From Altererythrobacter sp. Root672 (lineage in GTDB: Bacteria > Pseudomonadota > Alphaproteobacteria > Sphingomonadales > Sphingomonadaceae), in NCBI RefSeq assembly GCF_001427865.1, contig NZ_LMHH01000002.1, forward strand, positions 506,675 to 570,674: 64,000 nucleotides of DNA. The letters run 5' to 3'. The translations under genes and the position numbers were made by a program. Positions 45,498 to 52,925 of the stretch are shown here, piece after piece (position 1 is the first letter of the stretch; each line of letters begins with the position of its first letter). The notes beneath the pieces were generated by a model. That model did no database searches, was not told where the DNA came from, and was given only the letters and a program-made list of their open reading frames with translations.

Positions 45498-46634
45498 ATG
45501 GGTAATCTGACGGCGCTTGGGGTAAAGAATGCGAAGCCCGGTCGCCATGGTGACGGGGCGGGTCTCTATCTTCTTGTGAAACCATCCGGTGCCAAGTCAT
45601 GGCTTCTCAGGGTGCAGAAAGGCGGTAAGCGGCGCGACATTGGTCTGGGCTCGCTAGCTGCGCTCTCCCTGGCCGAAGCGCGCGAGAAGGCGGCAGAACT
45701 TCGCAAGCACGCGCTAAATGGTCGTGACCCCATTGCGGAACGCGATCGGGATAACCGTCCTACTCCAACCTTCCGTGAAGCCACGAAAGACACGCACGAA
45801 GCGTTGAAATCAGGCTGGATTGCGAAGAATGCAGCCGTCTTCCTGAAGTCTCTTGAAACCTACGCCTACCCGAAGCTTGGCGGCCTGAAGGTCGATACGA
45901 TCGATGCGTCGCATATCCTGGGTGTGCTGACACCAATCTGGACAACGAAACCAGAGTTGGCGCGCAAGCTTCGAATGCGGATCGGTCAGGTGCTGAACTT
46001 CTCCCACTCGAAAGGATGGCGTTCGGCAGAAGCACCCGGGAAAGCCTTGTCCGTGGGACTGCCACGGCAGCCGAAAGGCAAGAACTTTGCGGCCATGCCG
46101 TACACTGAGGTCCCGACCTTTGTCGGAGATCTTCAGGCCGGCACGCCGACCAGCGGACGTCGTGCGCTGTTATTCTTGATCTTCACTGCGGCTCGGCCCG
46201 GAGAGGTCCGTTTCGCACGCTGGGGTCAGATCGATTTCATCAAGCGCGACTGGAATCGGCCTGCCGAAATCATGAAGGAACGGGAGCCGCATACGATCAC
46301 GCTGAACAGCTCGGCCATCGCTCTGCTGGAAGAGATCAAGGCCGGCCGTACGCCTAAGCCTGTTGATCTGATCTTCCCTGGTCCACGAGGCAATCCGCTC
46401 TCGGATATGACCTTGCGCAAGGTACTTCGAGACGCCGGTCAGCAATTCGACGCGCACGGCTTCCGCAGTTCGTTTCGCGACTGGGCTGCCGAACGGATGC
46501 ACTCGATACCCGACGCAGTAGCCGAGGCTGCTTTGGCCCATGCCGTGCTCGATCGTGTGGTCCGTGCTTACAAGCGGACCAAGTTCCTTGAGATGCGCCG
46601 CAAGCTCTTGGAAGCGTGGGCACAATACCTATGA
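45498..46634 (+). CDS. Tyrosine recombinase (P4-type integrase)
   Basis: Site-specific integrase of 378 residues. An N-terminal arm-binding DUF4102-like domain (GVKNAKPGRHGDGAGLYLLV, then RVQKGGKRRDIGLGS) is followed by a SAM-like core-binding domain and a C-terminal catalytic domain. Catalytic residues are seen as R in ARPGEVRFARW, H and R in HGFRSSFRDW, H in LAHAVLDRVVRAY and the final tyrosine in the same segment. It is adjacent to attL and should mediate excision and integration at the tRNA. Confidence 0.95.
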   Translation: MGNLTALGVKNAKPGRHGDGAGLYLLVKPSGAKSWLLRVQKGGKRRDIGLGSLAALSLAEAREKAAELRKHALNGRDPIAERDRDNRPTPTFREATKDTHEALKSGWIAKNAAVFLKSLETYAYPKLGGLKVDTIDASHILGVLTPIWTTKPELARKLRMRIGQVLNFSHSKGWRSAEAPGKALSVGLPRQPKGKNFAAMPYTEVPTFVGDLQAGTPTSGRRALLFLIFTAARPGEVRFARWGQIDFIKRDWNRPAEIMKEREPHTITLNSSAIALLEEIKAGRTPKPVDLIFPGPRGNPLSDMTLRKVLRDAGQQFDAHGFRSSFRDWAAERMHSIPDAVAEAALAHAVLDRVVRAYKRTKFLEMRRKLLEAWAQYL

Positions 46635-46680
46635 GGAACCCTCGATCCGTACAGAACTTAACGCGGTCGGAGAACCTGTG

Positions 46681-47421
46681 ATGGCTATAGATGCTTCAGT
46701 CGATTCTTGGCTCGCGAGGTCATTCTGGCCTTGGCCACTGGCGCTCGCATACAGCCAGTTGAAGGATCGGGAAGCCGCCTTGTGGGCAGCCGTAGAAGTG
46801 TTCGAGACATATCCGCAGCACGGCTCGATGGCGGATTACATCGGAGTTGGCGCGGTCGGCCGTGTCCATGAGGTAATTACGAAAGGACAGGACGTCCGGC
46901 TCCTTGAGGAAGAAACCCTGCGATGCCTTGAAATGCCGCTCCTCGCGATGATTGGCTCAGGCCGGATTGTCGCACAGGGCCGCAAGTCGCCCGTCTCGCT
47001 TTTGGAGGAAATCAGGGCGTCTGACTGGGTGGGTGCTGAAATCGACAGCGAGGGCACATGCGACCTCGTCAAAGCTGGATGGCGCGCGAAGGCGCACAGC
47101 TTCGAAGCCATATTGGGCGAACATGAGCGTGTCGTATGGTTTTACGATGTCCATTTGCCTCGCGACGCGATGCTGAAAGCTTTCGGTGCCTCAGCAGATG
47201 ACTTCCTGCCGCCGGCGCAACAAGCCCCCAAGGCCTGGACACAAGATGAGTTTAAAGCAGCGATTGCCACCTGTGCCATTGCCGACCGAGAGCGGGCATG
47301 GCGCGAAGAGTTTGGACCCAAGTGCGAAGAGCATGGCTGGAGTAACACAGCCTTTCGGGCGCTCTGGTCCGAAGCGCGTGGCACAAAGGGGATGACCGGA
47401 CGGCCGCCCAAACCCGCGTAA
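46681..47421 (+). CDS. Hypothetical protein of the integrated element
   Basis: A 246-residue soluble protein with no recognised domain. It is helical at the N-terminus (SFWPWPLALAYSQLKDREAAL) with a mixed C-terminal half ending in a basic Pro tail (GMTGRPPKPA). The start at 46681 directly follows the integrase by 46 bp. Codon use is less GC-biased than in the chromosome core. The position beside the integrase suggests an accessory or regulatory role, but nothing in the sequence proves it. Confidence 0.65.
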   Translation: MAIDASVDSWLARSFWPWPLALAYSQLKDREAALWAAVEVFETYPQHGSMADYIGVGAVGRVHEVITKGQDVRLLEEETLRCLEMPLLAMIGSGRIVAQGRKSPVSLLEEIRASDWVGAEIDSEGTCDLVKAGWRAKAHSFEAILGEHERVVWFYDVHLPRDAMLKAFGASADDFLPPAQQAPKAWTQDEFKAAIATCAIADRERAWREEFGPKCEEHGWSNTAFRALWSEARGTKGMTGRPPKPA

Positions 47422-47521
47422 GAACGCGCGCAATGTCCGCCCAACGCGTGTTTCCCTGCGGATTTTCAGCCTGACAATTTCGCAGTCGCCCGCTGGCTTT
47501 CCAGCGAAAAGGAGGCGACGC

Positions 47522-47689
47522 ATGGAACCTATCACGATCACAATCGCCGACGCCAAGAAGGCAACCGGCCTGGGTGTCACCACAATCTATGACCTGATCG
47601 GCCAAGGTAAACTTGAGACCGTCAAGGTGGGCCGGCGTACGCTGGTCAAAACCAAGAGCATTCGCGTTCTGCTGGGCGAGGCCGCTTGA
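47522..47689 (+). CDS. AlpA/excisionase-like helix-turn-helix protein
   Basis: A 55-residue protein with the MerR-like winged helix of AlpA and excisionase-type proteins: the HTH is DAKKATGLGVTTIYDLIGQG, followed by the wing KLETVKVGRRTLVKTKSI. GGAGG sits 6 bp before the ATG. In P4-like elements such proteins control excision and the replication operon. Its place between the integrase block and the primase operon fits that role. Confidence 0.85.
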   Translation: MEPITITIADAKKATGLGVTTIYDLIGQGKLETVKVGRRTLVKTKSIRVLLGEAA

Positions 47690-47692
47690 GCG

Positions 47693-47959
47693 GTGCAGTG
47701 TCAGCAAGGGGATCGCGCCCCTGAAACGCGAAGGGAGCGCCCTCGGCTGGCACCGCGCGCTCCCCTCATCGAAACTGCCTTAGAGGGCTTCAATCTCGAT
47801 GGCTTCAACGTAGAGGAAACGCGTCGCTGGGGCAGCGCCTCGCTATTCGCGTTTCAACGTTGGGCGAATGAGTATCGGCATGGTTGGCGCTGTACCGATC
47901 GTGACGAGGCCAACAGACAAAATGCCTTGGCGAGCTATCGCCGGGACGGTGGGCGATGA
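47693..47959 (+). CDS. Small hypothetical protein of the element
   Basis: An 88-residue frame starting at GTG 47693. Its N-terminal ~25 residues look non-globular (Arg/Pro-rich), and the C-terminal part (WGSASLFAFQRWANEYRHGWR) looks folded. The stop overlaps the next ATG as ATGA, supporting a real gene, but the start could lie further in. No known domain. Confidence 0.5.
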   Translation: MQCQQGDRAPETRRERPRLAPRAPLIETALEGFNLDGFNVEETRRWGSASLFAFQRWANEYRHGWRCTDRDEANRQNALASYRRDGGR

Positions 47960-48372
47960 GCGCGCTTCCCCCGAACGATCACCGAAAGCTGGTCGGCATA
48001 CTCTCCAGGCTCGCCTCCGACGCCGAAGGCGAACGTGCTGCAGCGGGGCCTCTCGCCTCCCAAGTGATCGCACGGCATGGGGTGAGCTGGACGGACCTCC
48101 TCTCTCGTCCAGCCACACCGGATAACGAGAAAGCGCAACGTCGTGCTCGGTATCCGGGCCGATCAGGTGCACCCGCACCGGCCGAATTGCTGCGTGATCA
48201 TCAGCGCGAGGCATGGCTGCTCCTCGTCTCGGGCTTCGAATGGACCGACTGGGAGCGGGGATTTCTCAGTGACCTCCGTGCGCTCTCGTTCACGATTTCC
48301 GTCAAGCAGCGGACAAAGCTGCGTCAGTGCCGCTGCAAGGTGGATGCCTGGCGGGAAAGGGAAGCGGCATGA
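47956..48372 (+). CDS. Hypothetical protein of the element
   Basis: A 138-residue protein, basic at the C-terminus. The final third (EWTDWERGFLSDLRALSFTI) resembles helical DNA-associated proteins found beside primases in mobile elements, but I cannot name a family. It is linked by ATGA overlaps to the gene before and to the primase gene after. Confidence 0.65.
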   Translation: MSALPPNDHRKLVGILSRLASDAEGERAAAGPLASQVIARHGVSWTDLLSRPATPDNEKAQRRARYPGRSGAPAPAELLRDHQREAWLLLVSGFEWTDWERGFLSDLRALSFTISVKQRTKLRQCRCKVDAWREREAA

Positions 48373-49277
48373 GGACTCTTCTCGACCTCGATCAGATCCG
48401 CGAACAGCACGCGCTGCCTTCCGTTGCTGCCGCCACGATCAAGCTGCGGAAGTGTGGCGTGGAGTGGAAGGGCTGCTGTCCTTTCCATTACGACAGGTCG
48501 CCGTCCTTCACGATCTTTGACGGCGGCAGGCGGTATCAATGTTTCGGCTGCGGCGCGTCAGGTGACGTTCTCGATTTCGTACGAAGCCTCCACGGTGTGG
48601 GACTGCGCGAAGCGGCTCAGATGCTCACTGGACGGGAATTGCCCTCAATAGAGATCGAGCCGGCGGCAACAGCGGCCAAGGAAGACAGGCTTGAGGAAGC
48701 CCGCTCTATCTGGCGGAGTGCGGGTCCCGCATCCGGCACGGCCGCCGAGACCTACCTTCGCTCACGCGGACTTCACCTTAGCATTCCGCCAACGATCCGC
48801 TTTGCAAGGTTGAGGTACGGGAAGAGTGGTCCGGAGCACCCCTGTCTGATCGCCGCAGTGGCGGGACCAGATAACAAGCTGAGTGGTATTCAGCGAACCT
48901 ACCTGAATGCCGCCGGCACCGGGAAGGCGGCCGTGCCCAAGCCGAAGCTGAGCCTCGGGCGTGTATCGGGAGGTGCGATCAGGCTGGCTCCTGTGGCAAC
49001 GTCGCTCGTCGTCTGTGAGGGCCTCGAGGATGGCTTGTCCCTTCAGCAGGAACTCGGACGCACGGTCTGGGTAGCTGCGGGAGCCTCGATGCTTCCGGCC
49101 ATGCGGTTCCCCGACATCGTTACGTCGGTCGCCATTGGCGGTGACAATGACGAAGCCGGTCGCGCGGCAGTTCGAAAAGCGGCGGAAACATTCACTGCCC
49201 GCAGCCTTACGGTCCGGACCTTTTTCCCGATCGGCGGCAAGGATTTCAATGCAGAGCTAATGGGGGCGTTCGCATGA
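48369..49277 (+). CDS. CHC2 zinc-finger / Toprim primase-like protein
   Basis: A 302-residue replication protein. A CHC2-type zinc finger is near the N-terminus, with C37-P-F-H40 and C58-F-G-C61 in GCCPFHYDRSPSF and QCFGCGASGDVLDFV. A Toprim-like catalytic half contains VVCEGLEDGLSLQQELG (Glu) and AIGGDNDEAGRAA (Asp-x-Asp), separated by a linker with AETYLRSRGL. It should synthesise primers for the element's own replication. It is coupled on both sides by ATGA overlaps. Confidence 0.92.
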   Translation: MRTLLDLDQIREQHALPSVAAATIKLRKCGVEWKGCCPFHYDRSPSFTIFDGGRRYQCFGCGASGDVLDFVRSLHGVGLREAAQMLTGRELPSIEIEPAATAAKEDRLEEARSIWRSAGPASGTAAETYLRSRGLHLSIPPTIRFARLRYGKSGPEHPCLIAAVAGPDNKLSGIQRTYLNAAGTGKAAVPKPKLSLGRVSGGAIRLAPVATSLVVCEGLEDGLSLQQELGRTVWVAAGASMLPAMRFPDIVTSVAIGGDNDEAGRAAVRKAAETFTARSLTVRTFFPIGGKDFNAELMGAFA

Positions 49278-50800
49278 CCGCGGCGACAATCAGGGAGGCG
49301 TTCTCGAACGCTGAAACCGTAAATATCTGGCCGTTACCCGACATGAGCGTGCTCAATGCTGGTCGCCGCTCACCCGTCGTCATGCCCGGCGACCTATTCG
49401 GTCCGGCCTGGCCGTTGTTGAAGGACATCGCCGAAGGTAGTTGCTCGCCAGTCGACTACCCGGCTGCAGGTTTCCTGTCGGCCTGTGCCAGCCTGATTGG
49501 CGGCAAACGCAAGGTTCGCCCCTACAAAACTTCTACCTGGACGGAGCCCTGCATCCTCTGGGTCGGAACGGTCGGTGACCCTTCCGCGCGGAAGTCGCCG
49601 GCGCTTGATGCAATCACGACGCCGCTGCGTGAAATAGAGCGCGACCATGCCGAAGCCCACAAGGGTGCGCTGAAGCTTTGGCAGGAGCAAGACACCCGAG
49701 CCAAGGCCGCGCGGAAGGAATGGACTGAGACTGTCGGTAAAGCGGTGAAGAACGGTGACGACGCGCCAGCTATGCCGGATGCTGCGGTAGACCCTGAAGA
49801 GCCACACCGGCGGCGCACGCTGGTGATGGACGCTACCCCGGAAGCCATTGGTTCGCTTCTCGCGGGGAATCCCCAGGGCACCCTTCATTTTCGCGACGAA
49901 TTGGCAGGATGGTTGATGAGTTTCGACCGTTATTCCCCAGGGGGGCGGGAGTTCTGGCTCGAGGCGTATGGTGGACGTCCGTTCGTTATCGACCGGAAGG
50001 GTGCGAAGGGCCCTCTTTCCATTAGCTTCAACGGGGTTTCAGTGCTTGGAGGCATCCAGCCGGCCAAGCTCGCCGCCGCATTGTTGGACTCCCCCGACGA
50101 TGGGCTGGTCGCGCGGTTTCTCTGGGCGTGGCCGGACAAGCTCGGTGCGTTCCAACGTCCGCGTTCGATCGCGGACATGAACGCGCTGGAAAGCGTCTAC
50201 CGTCGACTTGAGTGCCTTTCCTGGGGCGTCGATGGCGAAGGCAGGGAGATCGCCGTCACGATCCCCCTTTCCGAACCTGCGGCTGACATCTTCGAAGAGT
50301 GGCAACGCGACAACGCATCAGTTGATGACGATGCTTCGGCGCTGCTGAAGTCGTTCGTGGGGAAGATGGATGGAACGGTTCTCCGGCTCGCCTTGATCGC
50401 TGAACTGGCGGCATGGGCATGGCACGGCGGCGCTGAACCTTCCGAAGTGTCCACTAGCGCGCTCATAGCGGCCGCCGGTTGGGTTGATGACTACGCTAAG
50501 CCAATGGCCGAGCGGGTATATGGGGACGCTGCGTTGCCGGTAGCCGAACGCAACGCGTCAGTGCTGGCGAAGTACATTCGCAAGGTCGGCCTCCGATCGA
50601 TCAACAAACGTGAACTCAAGCGGTCGCCTCACAAATCCAAGCTGCCAGGTTTGAGGGAAGCCCAAGCCATGGACGCGGCCGTCGAACTTCTCGTGGACGC
50701 CGGCTGGCTGCTGCCAAATCCCAGCCGTGAAGGCTCGAATATTGGGCGTGAGCGGCAGGATTACATGGTCAATCCGGCTGTCTCAGGAGATGCTCGATGA
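49274..50800 (+). CDS. DUF3987 helicase-like protein
   Basis: A 508-residue DUF3987 protein. A Walker-A-like loop GDPSARKS lies near residue 100, in LWVGTVGDPSARKSPALDAI. Further conserved stretches are TLVMDATPEAIGSLLAGNP and LHFRDELAGWLMSFDRYSPGG, followed by LGGIQPAKLA. Members lie next to CHC2 primases in phages and islands and are taken to be replicative helicases. It directly follows the primase (ATGA overlap). Confidence 0.9.
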   Translation: MTAATIREAFSNAETVNIWPLPDMSVLNAGRRSPVVMPGDLFGPAWPLLKDIAEGSCSPVDYPAAGFLSACASLIGGKRKVRPYKTSTWTEPCILWVGTVGDPSARKSPALDAITTPLREIERDHAEAHKGALKLWQEQDTRAKAARKEWTETVGKAVKNGDDAPAMPDAAVDPEEPHRRRTLVMDATPEAIGSLLAGNPQGTLHFRDELAGWLMSFDRYSPGGREFWLEAYGGRPFVIDRKGAKGPLSISFNGVSVLGGIQPAKLAAALLDSPDDGLVARFLWAWPDKLGAFQRPRSIADMNALESVYRRLECLSWGVDGEGREIAVTIPLSEPAADIFEEWQRDNASVDDDASALLKSFVGKMDGTVLRLALIAELAAWAWHGGAEPSEVSTSALIAAAGWVDDYAKPMAERVYGDAALPVAERNASVLAKYIRKVGLRSINKRELKRSPHKSKLPGLREAQAMDAAVELLVDAGWLLPNPSREGSNIGRERQDYMVNPAVSGDAR

Positions 50801-51279
50801 GCTGGCGTGATTACGCAAAACAAGTCCAGGAGACCCGGGACGTTAGGGACAATAGGGACGATAGAACAGCTATTGGCTCTAACGTCCCTATTGTCCCGCC
50901 CCTTGATCCGGCTCGCGCGGTGAAGCTAGCCCGCAACCATCTAGCCTCCCTCGATCCGGCCAGACCGATGCATGGTCTCTCGCCACTGCGATGGAAGCAG
51001 CTGTTTTACGATGCGACCTGGTTGCTGGACGGTTTCGGGCAAGCTGCATTTCGGGATGGTTGGACGGTCAGTGAACTGTTCGGCCTGTGGTGGAGCTGGG
51101 ACTGTGACGTTCTCGCACTCAAGGACGGCTGGGGCGGTATTGCAGACCGGCTTCAAGGTTCCCGCTCGCTCAAGATGACAGCAGACCGTGCACACTGGCG
51201 GCGGATGTTTTCCGGCGAACGCGATCAGTTCAATCGGACCGCTCATCTCGATCTCAAACCACTTTGGGAGGGACTCTGA
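50797..51279 (+). CDS. Hypothetical protein containing an in-gene repeat hairpin
   Basis: A 160-residue protein. Residues ~11-25 are encoded by tandem 9-bp repeats and read RDVRDNRDDRTAIG, a charged non-globular segment. The rest (LSPLRWKQLFYDATWLLDGF and ELFGLWWSWDCDVLALKD) looks folded and Trp-rich. It resembles unnamed proteins downstream of DUF3987 genes in other islands. It overlaps DUF3987 by 4 nt. Confidence 0.7.
   Translation: MSWRDYAKQVQETRDVRDNRDDRTAIGSNVPIVPPLDPARAVKLARNHLASLDPARPMHGLSPLRWKQLFYDATWLLDGFGQAAFRDGWTVSELFGLWWSWDCDVLALKDGWGGIADRLQGSRSLKMTADRAHWRRMFSGERDQFNRTAHLDLKPLWEGL
50837..50897. repeat. Five 9-bp iterons arranged as a hairpin inside a gene
   Basis: Three direct copies GGGACGTTA, GGGACAATA and GGGACGATA (50837-50863) are followed by a short spacer and two inverted copies, TAACGTCCC and TATTGTCCC (50880-50897). 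GGGACAATAGGGACG (50846-50860) pairs perfectly with 50883-50897, and the ATAG/CTAT in the loop can pair as well. Iteron-like arrays next to primase and helicase genes can be replication origins or regulatory RNA structures. Confidence 0.75.
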
Positions 51280-51280
51280 C

Positions 51281-51826
51281 ATGAAAACTCAGCCAGCCTT
51301 CGTCCCCTGGATCACCGCTTGGAGTGGGGAGGAAGGCCCGTACATCGCCCCCTATCTCATCGAAGGGATGCCTCTGATCACTCAACGGTCGCAACCGGGC
51401 AAAGGCGACCCGCTCTGGAAACGCAAAAACCTGGCCAGATCCCGGCTTGCCGCGCTCGAAATGATCTGCGGCGTTTGCGGGCAACCAACGGGCCTGGATC
51501 GTTGGCAATTCCACATGGGCCACTGGATTGGCGGGAATTACTCTTTCGCTGAAGCGCCCGTGCACGAGGCCTGCGCCTTAAAGGCTTTGAAATTGTGCCC
51601 CGTACTCAAGACACGTGCCGAGTTGCCCAGCAGAGTTCCCGCAGACATGGTTTTCGATGCCAAATTGGCCTTGGGAACGCCGGCAGAAGTGAAGGCCAAG
51701 TTTGGGCTGGAGCGCAGCGGGTTGGTGACTGATGCGCCTTTCGTTTGCGGCGCTGTTGTCACTCTGCCCGCGGCAGAGGTCCGCCGACTCTGCTCGCAGC
51801 CTCGTATCAAGTTGGATCGCCCATGA
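51281..51826 (+). CDS. Hypothetical protein with a CxxC motif
   Basis: A 181-residue protein. The N-terminal third is neutral (WITAWSGEEGPYIAPYLIEG). It then carries a possible metal knuckle CGVCGQPTGLDRW, with histidines in FHMGHWIGGNY and VHEACALKALKLC, which together could bind one zinc. No known family. GGGAGGGA precedes the ATG, 1 bp after the previous gene. The ATGA overlap at its end links it to the next gene. Confidence 0.65.
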   Translation: MKTQPAFVPWITAWSGEEGPYIAPYLIEGMPLITQRSQPGKGDPLWKRKNLARSRLAALEMICGVCGQPTGLDRWQFHMGHWIGGNYSFAEAPVHEACALKALKLCPVLKTRAELPSRVPADMVFDAKLALGTPAEVKAKFGLERSGLVTDAPFVCGAVVTLPAAEVRRLCSQPRIKLDRP

Positions 51827-52617
51827 GTGCGCCATCCGATATCGATCCGAAGGCGCTCAATGTCGAACCCCGTAAGCGCCGCCGACCGAAGTTGCGCAAC
51901 CGCCCCGAACCTAGGCCCACCCTCAAGTCCAAGCAGGGAGCCACGGAAAAGCGCCTCAACGCGATGCCTCTCTCCCCTGGCGTCATGCTCGAACCGACCG
52001 AGGACGGTTGGCTGCAAACCTCGCCGCACAATGATCTGGACCTATGGGAGGCCCAGTTACACGTCGCACTTGGGACGCGATCAACGTCTCTGGTCAGAGT
52101 GTTTATCGCTCAGCTCAAGAACCTGTGCCGGCGAGATTGGGATGAAGATCTCCAGCGATGGAAGTGGAACGAGACCGAGCTGAACGCGGCGCTGGCACTG
52201 GTCGCGGACGTTCGGCCCAGGAACGCTACTGAAGCCGCGTTAGCTGCGCAGATGGTTGCCGTGCACGTCCTGCAGATGAACCTCGCCATGGACGCCTTCA
52301 ACAGCGGCGGGATGGTGATGGAGAAGGAAGCGGCGCTGGTAAGCAAACTAGCGCGCACCTTCACGATGCAGCTGGAAACGCTCCGGTCCTTACGCGGCGG
52401 CAAGCGGCCGACCGTGCGCCAGTCGATCAAGGTCACACGCGAGACCCACTACCACAAACACGAGCACCTCCATGACCATAGGGGGGTGCAGGAATTGGAA
52501 GAGCAACCTCATGAGCAACATGCCGAAGCAATTACAGTCCGCCCCGCGTTGCCAAGCCCGAACGAAGGCGGGGAGGTCGTGCCGCTGCCCCGCCGTAACC
52601 GGAAAGCGAGTGTGTAA
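51823..52617 (+). CDS. Hypothetical protein of the element
   Basis: A 264-residue protein. A basic, Arg/Lys/Pro-rich N-terminus (RKRRRPKLRNRPEPRP) is followed by a helical middle (EAALAAQMVAVHVLQMNLAMD, in part) and a histidine-rich stretch ETHYHKHEHLHDHRG near residue 220. It looks like a nucleic-acid-associated protein and is a recurrent neighbour of the HGG-motif protein in phage-like elements, as far as I recall. Its last 107 nt are also coding in another frame for the next gene. Confidence 0.65.
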   Translation: MSAPSDIDPKALNVEPRKRRRPKLRNRPEPRPTLKSKQGATEKRLNAMPLSPGVMLEPTEDGWLQTSPHNDLDLWEAQLHVALGTRSTSLVRVFIAQLKNLCRRDWDEDLQRWKWNETELNAALALVADVRPRNATEAALAAQMVAVHVLQMNLAMDAFNSGGMVMEKEAALVSKLARTFTMQLETLRSLRGGKRPTVRQSIKVTRETHYHKHEHLHDHRGVQELEEQPHEQHAEAITVRPALPSPNEGGEVVPLPRRNRKASV

Positions 52618-52756
52618 GACGCACGGCGGGTTGAGCCCCGGCGCACCGAAGGGTGAGGCCAACGGCAACTGGAAGAACGGTCGGTACACCAACGAGGCGA
52701 TCGCATTGCGCAGAGCTGCGAGCGAACTGCTGCGGGAGTTGCGCAATGGAGCCTAG
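52511..52756 (+). CDS. HGG-motif small zinc-binding-like protein
   Basis: An 81-residue protein of a type common in phages and islands: cysteines in PRCQARTKAGRSCRCPAVTG and KRVCKTHGG can form a Cys3His site, followed by the LSPGAPKGEANGNWKNGRYT segment. It starts inside the preceding gene (overlap 107 nt; ATG 52520 is an alternative start) and overlaps the next by 11 nt. Function unknown; DNA packaging or DNA binding is possible. Confidence 0.75.
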   Translation: MSNMPKQLQSAPRCQARTKAGRSCRCPAVTGKRVCKTHGGLSPGAPKGEANGNWKNGRYTNEAIALRRAASELLRELRNGA

Positions 52757-52925
52757 GGACCTCAACAGCATCGCGGCTGACATTGAAGCACGGATCGTAG
52801 AACTGGAACTGGAGAAGGCTGCCGTTCCTCGATCCGAGCGCCGGCCGATCAATCAACGGCTGCACATGCTTCGGGGAGTACTGGACTGGGCGAAGTCACG
52901 GCAGAGCTATCAGCCTCTGTCCTGA
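52746..52925 (+). CDS. Small hypothetical protein, coiled helix
   Basis: A 59-residue, probably helical protein (IAADIEARIVELELEKAAVP) that ends the element's operon. It overlaps the HGG gene by 11 nt and the convergent KAP gene by 16 nt. No family recognised. Confidence 0.6.
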   Translation: MEPRDLNSIAADIEARIVELELEKAAVPRSERRPINQRLHMLRGVLDWAKSRQSYQPLS

